From: Inquilinus limosus_F
Lineage (GTDB): Bacteria > Pseudomonadota > Alphaproteobacteria > DSM-16000 > Inquilinaceae
Direction of reading: 5' to 3'
DNA: 64,000 bases
Assembly: GCF_051487185.1 (NCBI RefSeq)
Contig: NZ_JAHVDK010000012.1
Coordinates: 145,285 to 209,284, forward strand
The position numbers and the translations under genes were made by a program. The notes under the pieces are model-generated. The model searched no databases. It worked only from the letters and a program-made list of their open reading frames with translations, and was not told the origin of the DNA. This document shows, piece by piece, positions 57,172 to 64,000 of this stretch. Every line of letters starts with the position of its first letter. The stretch's first letter is position 1.

Positions 57172-57350
57172 TCCTCCAGCGGGGCTGCGCGGTACGACAG
57201 GTCGCTTTGTCCCTGGGGCCGATGCGCTTCTCTTTGGGAGCTGTCCCTGCCGGGACCGTGGTCTCGGACACACGGCGCCCACCTGCTGTTGCAGGGCCCA
57301 AGAGGAGACAACATGACCACCGGCCGAGGCGGCTCCGCTGCGACTTCTTT
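57172..57350 (+). ncRNA. ssrS: 6S RNA (SsrS), ends approximate
   Basis: The 195-bp gap between zapA and the cyclo-ligase gene holds a 6S-like RNA. The segment gtccctggggccgat at 57209-57223 matches the bubble-entry block of 6S (gtcccctgagccgat in E. coli), and 57177-57193 (cagcggggctgcgcggt) can pair with 57324-57341 (ccgaggcggctccgctgc) as the closing stem. Position between zapA and fau is the same as in E. coli. 6S RNA binds sigma-70 RNA polymerase by mimicking an open promoter and tempers transcription in stationary phase. Confidence 0.85.
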
Positions 57351-57361
57351 CTCTTCCAGCA

Positions 57362-57952
57362 ATGCCTGACGGGACCGAGCTGCGCGACGCCAAGAAGGCG
57401 TTCCGGGCCGCCGCGCGGGAACGGCGTGCGGCCTATCACGAGCAGTACGGCGCCGGGGCGGGCGAGCGGCTGCGCGACATCGCGCTCGAGGCGATTCCCT
57501 TTCCCCGGGGCGGCGTGGTCAGCGGCTATCTCCCGATCGAGGACGAGCTCGATCCGCTGCCGCTGCTGCGGGCGGCGATCGATCGCGGCCACGCCGCCTG
57601 CGTGCCGGTGGTGCAGGGCAAGGGGCAGCCCTTGATCTTCCGCGACTGGACGCCCGGGGCGCCGCTGGTCCCCGGCGTGTTCGGCGTGTCGGTGCCCGCG
57701 CACTCGGCGCCGGAACGGATGCCGGATCTGCTGTTCGTGCCGCTGCTCGGCTTCGACCGCAAGGGCTTCCGCATGGGCTACGGCGCCGGCTTCTACGACC
57801 GCACCCTGGCCGGGTTGCGGGCGCAGCGGCCGGTGGTGGCGGTCGGCGTCGGCTATGCCGGGCAGGAGGTCGAGGCCGTGCCGGTCGGGTTGCATGACGA
57901 GGCTTTGGATTGGATCGTGACGGATCGCGAGGCGATCCGCATCGAGCGTTAG
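57362..57952 (+). CDS. fau: 5-formyltetrahydrofolate cyclo-ligase
   Basis: A 196-residue enzyme (YgfA/MTHFS) that closes 5-formyl-THF to methenyl-THF with ATP. DAKKAFRAAARERRAAYHEQ begins it, VVSGYLPIEDELDPLPLLRA and VPVVQGKGQPLIFRDWTPGA are conserved, and the C-terminal active-site strand is LLFVPLLGFDRKGFRMGYGA with GFYDRTLAGL. It follows 6S RNA and precedes a metallophosphoesterase, with 18 bp between stop and start. Confidence 0.95.
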   Translation: MPDGTELRDAKKAFRAAARERRAAYHEQYGAGAGERLRDIALEAIPFPRGGVVSGYLPIEDELDPLPLLRAAIDRGHAACVPVVQGKGQPLIFRDWTPGAPLVPGVFGVSVPAHSAPERMPDLLFVPLLGFDRKGFRMGYGAGFYDRTLAGLRAQRPVVAVGVGYAGQEVEAVPVGLHDEALDWIVTDREAIRIER

Positions 57953-57970
57953 GACGAGTACGGATTTCGG

Positions 57971-58810
57971 ATGCGCATTCTCTTTCTCGGGGACGTCGTC
58001 GGCCGCGCGGCCCGCACCGCGGTGATGGCGCAGCTGCCGCGGCTGCGGCAGCGCCTCGACCTCGATTTCGTGGTGGTCAACGGCGAGAACTCGGCCGGCG
58101 GCTTCGGCATCACCCCCAAGATCGCCGAGGAGTTCTACGATGCCGGCGTCGACTGCCTGACCACCGGCAACCATGTCTGGGACCAGCGCGAGCTGCTGGG
58201 CGCCATCGACCGCGACCCGCGAATGGTGCGCCCGGCCAACTACCCGGCCGGCACGCCGGGACGGGGGGCGACGCTGCTGCCGGCCCGCGGCGGCCGCCAG
58301 GTGCTGGTGGTCAATCTGATGGCGCGGCTGTTCATGGACGCGCTCGACGACCCCTTCGCCGCCGCCGACAAGCTGCTGGCCGACACCGCCATGCCCGGGA
58401 TGGTCGACGCCATCCTGGTCGATTTCCACGGCGAGGCGTCGAGCGAGAAGATGGCGATGGGCCACCATCTCGACGGCCGGGTGACGCTGGTGATCGGCAC
58501 CCACACCCATATCCCGACTGCGGATCTGCAGATCCTGCCGGGCGGCACCGCCTACCAGACCGATGCCGGCATGTGCGGCGACTACGACAGCGTCATCGGC
58601 ATGGTGAAGGAGCCGGCGATCGCCCGCTTCGTCCGCAAGATGCCGACCGAAAGGCTGACCCCGGCCGAAGGCCAGCCGACGATCTGCGGCCTGGTGCTGG
58701 AGACCGACGAGGCGACGGGACTCGCGCGGCGGGTCGAGCCGCTGCGCATCGGCGGCCGGCTGGCGCCGGCCTGGCCGAGCGGCTTCGCCCCCGCGGAGGC
58801 AGCGAGCTGA
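57971..58810 (+). CDS. YmdB-family metallophosphoesterase (TIGR00282)
   Basis: A 279-residue calcineurin-like phosphodiesterase of the YmdB type. The metal ligands appear in order: ILFLGDVVGRAARTAV (Asp8), VVVNGENSAGGFGI, CLTTGNHVWDQRELL, and VIGTHTHIPTAD; the family signature DAILVDFHGEASSEKMAMGH is complete. B. subtilis YmdB is a 2',3'-cAMP phosphodiesterase that also affects biofilm formation; its role in alphaproteobacteria is not established. Confidence 0.93.
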   Translation: MRILFLGDVVGRAARTAVMAQLPRLRQRLDLDFVVVNGENSAGGFGITPKIAEEFYDAGVDCLTTGNHVWDQRELLGAIDRDPRMVRPANYPAGTPGRGATLLPARGGRQVLVVNLMARLFMDALDDPFAAADKLLADTAMPGMVDAILVDFHGEASSEKMAMGHHLDGRVTLVIGTHTHIPTADLQILPGGTAYQTDAGMCGDYDSVIGMVKEPAIARFVRKMPTERLTPAEGQPTICGLVLETDEATGLARRVEPLRIGGRLAPAWPSGFAPAEAAS

Positions 58811-59028
58811 TTCTATTCATCCTATTTCTGTGAAATTGCAGCTATCTAATTGCATCGAAATAGATTCTTGCTCAGACGAAAATTCGTCGGGTCTTCCCTC
58901 GGGACCACAAAACCGCCATAGTCTGGGCCTAACGCGGCGCGGGTGATCGTGCGGTGGCGCTTGCCGTCGCCAGGCCGGCCGCATATGTCTCCCGCCGCGA
59001 GTTTCCAAAGTCAGTCAGGCGCAGCCCC

Positions 59029-59778
59029 ATGGCCGGTCATTCCCAGTTCAAGAACATCATGCACCGCAAAGGCGCCCAGGACGCCAAGCGGGCCAAGATC
59101 TTCACCAAGCTCCAGCGCGAGATCACGGTGTCGGCCAAGCTCGGCCTGCCCGACCCGGCGATGAATCCGCGCCTGCGCGCCGCCATCCAGGCCGCGCGCA
59201 AGGAGAACATGCCGAAGGACAATATCGAGCGGGCGATCAAGCGCGCCGCTGGCGGCGCCGATGACAGCGACTATGTGGAGATTCGCTACGAGGGCTATGG
59301 CCCGGCCGGCATCGCCGTCATCGTCGAGGCGCTGACCGACAACCGCAACCGCACCGCCGCCGAGGTGCGCTCGACTTTCACCAAGCACGGCGGGTCGCTG
59401 GGCGAGACCAATTCGGTCAGCTTCATGTTCAACCGGGTCGGCGAGCTGGTGTTCGCGGCCAAGGCGGCCGACGCCGACGCGATGTTCGAGGCGGCGCTGG
59501 AGGCGGGCGCCGACGACGTGCAGAGCGACGGCGAGACCCACACCGTCACCACCTCGGTCGAGGGCTTCGCCGCCGTGCGCGACGCGCTGGAGGAGAAGTT
59601 CGGCACGCCGGATTCGTCCGGCCTGGTCTGGCGGCCGCTCAACACCGTGGCGCTGAACGAGGAGCAGGCGGCGTCGTTGCTGAAACTCTTGGAGACGCTC
59701 GAGGACAACGACGACGTGCAGCGGGTCTCGGCCAATTACGAGATCCCGGACGAGGTCATGGCGCGGCTCATGGCCTGA
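59029..59778 (+). CDS. yebC: YebC/PmpR-family DNA-binding protein
   Basis: A 249-residue YebC/TACO1-family protein. MAGHSQFKNIMHRKGAQDAK begins it (MAGHSKWxxIxHRK is the family start); AIQAARKENMPKDNIERAIK and RYEGYGPAGIAVIVEALTDN then NRNRT are conserved; C-terminal RVSANYEIPDEVM is typical. Members bind DNA or act on ribosomal translation of proline-rich stretches. It precedes ruvC, a nearly universal neighbour. About 220 bp upstream are AT-rich and likely hold its promoter. Confidence 0.96.
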   Translation: MAGHSQFKNIMHRKGAQDAKRAKIFTKLQREITVSAKLGLPDPAMNPRLRAAIQAARKENMPKDNIERAIKRAAGGADDSDYVEIRYEGYGPAGIAVIVEALTDNRNRTAAEVRSTFTKHGGSLGETNSVSFMFNRVGELVFAAKAADADAMFEAALEAGADDVQSDGETHTVTTSVEGFAAVRDALEEKFGTPDSSGLVWRPLNTVALNEEQAASLLKLLETLEDNDDVQRVSANYEIPDEVMARLMA

Positions 59779-59837
59779 GCCGGCGGAGGGGTGATGGCAT
59801 TGCGGGGGATGGCCAGGGCAGGGGGGACGGGGCGCCG

Positions 59838-60347
59838 ATGAGGATTCTCGGCCTCGATCCTGGGCTGCGCCACACCGGCTGGGGCATTCTCGACGTCGAC
59901 GGCAACCGGCTGCGCTACGTCGCCGACGGCAGCGTCGATTCCGACGACAAGGCCGATCTCGCCACCCGCCTCGTGCAGCTCCATGACGGCCTGGCCGAGG
60001 TGCTGCGCGCCTGGGCGCCGGACGAGGCGGCGGTCGAGGAGACCTTCGTCAACAAGAACCCGACCTCGACCCTGAAGCTCGGCCTCGCCCGCGGCGTGGT
60101 GCTGCTGGTGCCGGCCAAGGCCCGCCTGCGAGTCGCGGAATACGGCGCCAACCACATCAAGAAATCGGTGGTCGGCGCTGGCCATGCCGACAAGACCCAG
60201 GTCCAGCACATGGTGCGGATGCTGCTGCCCGGCGCCACCTTCCGGACCCCGGACGCAGCCGACGCGCTGGCGGTCGCGATCTGCCACGCCCATCACCGCC
60301 AGACCGAGGCCAGCCTCGCCGGCATTCGGCTGCAGGTGGCGCGATGA
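59838..60347 (+). CDS. ruvC: Holliday junction resolvase RuvC
   Basis: A 169-residue resolvase with the four catalytic acids visible: Asp7 (MRILGLDPGLRHTGWG), Glu67/Glu68 (AAVEETFVNKN), and Asp139 and Asp142 (TPDAADALAVAICHAHH). It cuts Holliday junctions made mobile by RuvAB. The stop overlaps ruvA as ATGA, so ruvC, ruvA and ruvB are coupled. Confidence 0.98.
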   Translation: MRILGLDPGLRHTGWGILDVDGNRLRYVADGSVDSDDKADLATRLVQLHDGLAEVLRAWAPDEAAVEETFVNKNPTSTLKLGLARGVVLLVPAKARLRVAEYGANHIKKSVVGAGHADKTQVQHMVRMLLPGATFRTPDAADALAVAICHAHHRQTEASLAGIRLQVAR

Positions 60348-60961
60348 TCGCCCGGCTGCGCGGCCTGCTCGACAGCGCCGGGGCCGACCATGCGGTGGTC
60401 GACTGCAACGGCGTCGGCTATCTCGTCTTCTGCTCGCGCCGCACCCTCGGTCTGCTCGGCGGCCCGCGCGAGGCGGTGTCGCTGCACATCGAGACCCATG
60501 TGCGCGAGGACCACATCCATCTCTACGGCTTCGCCGACACGGCTGAGCGCGACTGGTTCCGCCTCTTGACCACGGTGCAGGGGGTGGGGGCCAAGGTCGC
60601 CCTCGCCATCCTGTCGGTGCTGTCGCCGGACCAGGTGGCGACCGCCGTCGCCGCCGGCGACAAGGCGATGCTGGCCCGGGCCGAGGGCGTCGGCCCGAAG
60701 CTGGCCGGCCGCATCGCATCTGAGCTGAAGGACAAGGTCGGCGGCATCGCCCTGGGACCGGTCGTCGCAGCCTTCCACACCGCCGCCGCCGCCGCCCCGG
60801 CGGAGTCCGGCGCCACGGCCGATGCCGTCTCGGCCCTGGTCAATCTCGGCTATGGCCGGGCCGAGGCCTTCGCCGCCGTGGCCAAGGCCGGCGGCAAGCT
60901 GGGTCCCGACGCGGCGGTGTCGGCGATCATCCCCGCGGCCCTGCGTGAGCTGGCGTCATGA
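60344..60961 (+). CDS. ruvA: Holliday junction DNA helicase subunit RuvA
   Basis: A 205-residue junction-binding protein. MIARLRGLL starts the OB-fold; VQGVGAKVALAILSVLSPDQ and RAEGVGPKLAGRIASELKDK are the two helix-hairpin-helix motifs that grip the junction; the C-terminal domain (SALVNLGYGRAEAFAAVAKA) contacts RuvB. ATG and stop overlap the neighbours by four bases at each end. Confidence 0.98.
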   Translation: MIARLRGLLDSAGADHAVVDCNGVGYLVFCSRRTLGLLGGPREAVSLHIETHVREDHIHLYGFADTAERDWFRLLTTVQGVGAKVALAILSVLSPDQVATAVAAGDKAMLARAEGVGPKLAGRIASELKDKVGGIALGPVVAAFHTAAAAAPAESGATADAVSALVNLGYGRAEAFAAVAKAGGKLGPDAAVSAIIPAALRELAS

Positions 60962-62001
60962 GCGGCCCCGACGACGATCGCATCGTCACCGGCGAGCGCC
61001 AGGGCGATGACGATGCCTCGCTACGGCCGCAGACGCTTGAGGATTTCGTCGGCCAGCGCGAGGTCTGCGACAATCTCCGCGTCTTCGTCACCGCCGCCCG
61101 CAGCCGGGCCGAGGCGCTGGACCACGTGCTGCTGTTCGGCCCGCCCGGCCTGGGCAAGACCACGCTGGCCCAGATCGTGGCGCGCGAGCTCGGAGTCGGT
61201 TTCCGCGCCACCTCCGGCCCGGTGATCGCCCGCGCCGGCGACCTGGCGGCGATCCTGACCAACCTGCAGCCGCGCGACGTGCTGTTCATCGACGAGATCC
61301 ACCGCATGAACCCGGCGGTGGAGGAGATCCTCTACCCGGCGATGGAGGACTTCCAGCTCGACCTGATCATCGGCGAGGGGCCGGCGGCGCGGTCGGTCCG
61401 CATCGACCTGCCGCCCTTCACCCTGGTCGGCGCCACCACCCGGTCCGGCCTGATCACCACGCCGCTGCGCGACCGCTTCGGCATCCCGCTGCGCCTGAAC
61501 TTCTACGGCACGCCGGAGCTCGAATCGATCGTCGCCCGCGGCGCCCGGCTGCTCGGCTGCCCACTGACGGAGGAGGGGGCGCACGAGATCGCCAAGCGCT
61601 CTCGCGGCACCCCGCGCATCGCCGGCCGCCTCCTGCGCCGGGTGCGCGATTTCGGCGCGGTGGCGGGGCTGGACCGGATCGACGCCCGCGCCGCCGACCA
61701 GGCGCTGCGCCGCCTCGACGTCGACGAGGCCGGGCTCGACGCCATGGACCGGCGCTATCTGCGCATGATCGCGGAGAATTACGGCGGCGGCCCGGTCGGT
61801 GTCGAAACCCTGGCGGCGGCGCTGAGCGAGCAGCGCGACATGATCGAGGAAGTGATCGAGCCCTATCTGCTGCAGCAAGGCCTGCTGCTGCGCACCCCGC
61901 GCGGCCGCATGCTGGGCGACCGCGGCTACCGCGCGCTCGGCCTCGCCGCGCCGAAGCGCGAGACGCCGCAGCTCGACCTCCTGCCGGAAGACGAGCCTTG
62001 A
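60958..62001 (+). CDS. ruvB: Holliday junction DNA helicase ATPase RuvB
   Basis: A 347-residue AAA+ motor. Walker A is GPPGLGKTTL (61-70), Walker B is DEIH (112-115), sensor 1 is GATTRSGLI, the arginine finger lies in TPLRDRFG, and the winged helix is at the C-terminus (IEPYLLQQGLLLRTPRGRML). It starts at the ATGA overlap with ruvA and ends at a TTGA overlap with ybgC. Confidence 0.99.
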   Translation: MSGPDDDRIVTGERQGDDDASLRPQTLEDFVGQREVCDNLRVFVTAARSRAEALDHVLLFGPPGLGKTTLAQIVARELGVGFRATSGPVIARAGDLAAILTNLQPRDVLFIDEIHRMNPAVEEILYPAMEDFQLDLIIGEGPAARSVRIDLPPFTLVGATTRSGLITTPLRDRFGIPLRLNFYGTPELESIVARGARLLGCPLTEEGAHEIAKRSRGTPRIAGRLLRRVRDFGAVAGLDRIDARAADQALRRLDVDEAGLDAMDRRYLRMIAENYGGGPVGVETLAAALSEQRDMIEEVIEPYLLQQGLLLRTPRGRMLGDRGYRALGLAAPKRETPQLDLLPEDEP

Positions 62002-62426
62002 CCGCGCCTCATCTTTTCTCCGTCCGGGTCTATTGGGAGGACACGGACGGGTCGGGAATCGTCTATCACGCCTCCTATCTGCGCTTCGCCGAGCGGGCGC
62101 GGACGGAGCTCTTGCGCACGGCCGGCTTCGAGCAGTGGTCGATGCTGGCCGAGACCGGCATAGCCTTCGCCGTGCGCCATTGCGCCATCGACTATCGCCG
62201 TTCCGCCCGACTCGACGACCAGCTTACGGTCGAGACCCGGGTGACGGCGATCGGCGGCGCCAGTCTCGAAATGTCGCAGGCGATCCGGCGTGGTGACGAT
62301 GAGATCGTCACAATCCTGCTGAAATTGGCCTGCATCACTCGCGACGGCCGGGCGGCGCGCATGCCGCCCCGGCTGCGCGAAGTCTTCAACGCGATCAAAG
62401 GTCAGACCGCGTCGCACGCGGCGTAG
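61998..62426 (+). CDS. ybgC: Tol-Pal-associated acyl-CoA thioesterase YbgC
   Basis: A 142-residue hotdog-fold thioesterase. The catalytic aspartate is in VYWEDTDGSGIVYHASYLRF (Asp17), followed by ARTELLRTAGFEQWSMLAET and the hotdog helix and strands. It begins at TTG 61998, overlapping the ruvB stop as TTGA; the first in-frame ATG is internal and would delete the catalytic loop. It heads the tol-pal operon, its usual place. Confidence 0.95.
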   Translation: MTAPHLFSVRVYWEDTDGSGIVYHASYLRFAERARTELLRTAGFEQWSMLAETGIAFAVRHCAIDYRRSARLDDQLTVETRVTAIGGASLEMSQAIRRGDDEIVTILLKLACITRDGRAARMPPRLREVFNAIKGQTASHAA

Positions 62427-62439
62427 GAAGGGCGAAGGT

Positions 62440-63170
<731 letters not shown>

Positions 63171-63171
<1 letters not shown>

Positions 63172-63686
63172 TGGGTGTCTCGCTCTCCCACGCCACCGGT
63201 CGCGGGCGCGGCGGCCGCCGCACCCTGCGCCCCAATTCGGACATCAACGTCACGCCCTTTGTCGACGTGATGCTGGTGCTGCTGATCGTGTTCATGGTCA
63301 CGGCGCCGCTCTTGACCGTCGGCGTGCCGGTCGATCTGCCGCAGACGCGGGCCCAGAACATCCCGACCAAGGAGGAGCCGCTCCAGGTCACCATCGACGC
63401 CCAGGGTCAGATCTACGTGCAGAAGAAGCAGGTGGCGATGGAGGAGCTGGTGCCGATGCTGACCGCGATCGCCAAGGCGCAGGCCTCGGCGGCGGGTGGC
63501 GGCGCCAACGAGACCCGCATCTTCGTGTTCGGCGACCAGGCGCTGGCCTATGGCCGGATCATGCAGGTGATGGGGGCCATCACCGCCGCCGGCTTTACCC
63601 GGGTGGCGCTGATCTCCGAGACGCCCAAGGGCCAGGCGGCCCTGACGCCGGCCCCCGCGACCACCGCACCGGCTCAGAGGCGCTGA
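63171..63686 (+). CDS. tolR: Tol-Pal proton channel subunit TolR
   Basis: A 171-residue ExbD/TolR protein with one N-terminal helix carrying the essential Asp32 (DINVTPFVDVMLVLLIVFMV). The periplasmic part (LQVTIDAQGQIYVQKKQVAM, TRIFVFGDQALAYGRIMQVM) is the TolR fold, with an alanine/proline-rich tail. The ATG overlaps the tolQ TGA by one base. Confidence 0.97.
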
Positions 63687-63695
63687 CCCCGTCCC

Positions 63696-64000
63696 ATGCG
63701 TCCCAGTTTGCTCATCTCCCTGGCCCTTCACGCGATCCTCTTGATCGTGCTGATGTTCGGGCTGCCGCTGTTCCGGCGCGACGCGCCGGCCATCGCGGTC
63801 GTGCCGGTGGAGATCGTCAGCGCCGATGCGGTGACCGAGGGCGCGACCGGCGAGATCGCGCCGGAGCGGCCGCCGGCCCCCGAGGCCACCGGCGACGCCG
63901 ATGCGCCGCCGCCGCCGGCCGCGGCGAAGACCCCGCCGGCGCCGAAGCCGCCGGCGCAGCGGCCGGAGCCGCCGAAGGTGGCGCAGCTGCCGCAGCCGCG
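63696..64000 (+). CDS. tolA: TolA/TonB-type protein, 3' end beyond the window
   Basis: The first ~101 codons of a TolA-like protein begin MRPSLLISLALHAILLIVLM. One transmembrane anchor (about 5-25) is followed by the periplasmic VVPVEIVSADAV segment and a proline/alanine-rich linker (ERPPAPEATGDADAPPPPAA). It follows tolR by nine bases in the usual order. The open frame runs to the window edge. The C-terminal Pal/TolB-binding domain lies outside. Confidence 0.9.
   Translation, partial: MRPSLLISLALHAILLIVLMFGLPLFRRDAPAIAVVPVEIVSADAVTEGATGEIAPERPPAPEATGDADAPPPPAAAKTPPAPKPPAQRPEPPKVAQLPQP

Noticed and set aside
58822..58863. Inverted repeat ctatttc/gaaatag and a doubled attgca before yebC
   Set aside because: Seven-base arms 28 bp apart in AT-rich DNA are expected by chance; I treat the area simply as a likely promoter region.

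Overview
The window is about 64 kb of very GC-rich DNA (roughly 70% G+C) from an alphaproteobacterium, most likely a member of the Rhodospirillales (Azospirillum/Inquilinus-like). The grounds are ruvC-ruvA-ruvB-ybgC-tolQ-tolR-tolA in that order, a zapA / 6S RNA / 5-formyl-THF cyclo-ligase block, a cobalamin-dependent ribonucleotide reductase, and palindromic intergenic repeats of the kind common in this class. The species assignment is inference. I see no tRNA, rRNA, CRISPR array, phage or complete insertion sequence.

Layout. 1-3.3 kb: the 5' nine-tenths of nrdJ on the minus strand, with an elaborate leader (perfect DnaA box, duplicated block, hairpin). 3.9-20 kb: a patchwork of small enzymes and regulators: five GNAT acetyltransferases, DJ-1/PfpI, VOC and ASCH proteins, a LuxR regulator beside a 791-residue RTX-repeat protein, cytosine deaminase, an EF-G-like GTPase with an altered G3 motif, an S10 peptidase tail-to-tail with a beta-lactamase-family hydrolase, a lipoprotein and an XRE-cupin regulator. 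19.8-29 kb (minus strand): a PhoX-like phosphatase, a hydantoinase/oxoprolinase, and a dihydrodipicolinate-synthase-like gene + GntR + ABC importer operon that lacks an ATPase. 29.2-31.9 kb: an AT-rich islet carrying a DUF4238 gene, ending at a 152-bp imperfect palindrome.

32-37.3 kb: homocysteine methyltransferase, a NarL-type two-component system and, divergent from it, a tightly overlapping three-gene membrane cluster with a MotA/TolQ/ExbB-family channel. This is the best candidate for an undescribed system. 37.5-43 kb: YcgN-like protein and amidase divergent from pxpB-pxpC, an alpha/beta hydrolase and a T5orf172-like GIY-YIG protein. 43-48 kb: Nudix, HD, LysR/isochorismatase pair, pterin dehydratase and dihydroneopterin-aldolase-like genes, and an aspartoacylase-like protein. 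48.1-49.7 kb: amtB with a near-perfect sigma-54 promoter and an NtrC-like dyad. 50-53 kb: gap and tkt. 53.3-57.2 kb: GH3 glycosidase, Ldh-family dehydrogenase, DUF4164 and zapA. 57.2-64 kb: 6S RNA, fau, YmdB-like phosphodiesterase, yebC, ruvCAB, ybgC, tolQ, tolR and the start of tolA.

Many operons are translationally coupled through 1- or 4-base stop/start overlaps (ASCH/VOC, XRE/GNAT, GntR/DapA, kinase/regulator, the three channel genes, YcgN/amidase, pxpB/pxpC, hydrolase/GIY-YIG, ruvC/A/B, ybgC, tolQ/R). Three copies of one palindromic repeat family and two other inverted-repeat elements lie between genes.
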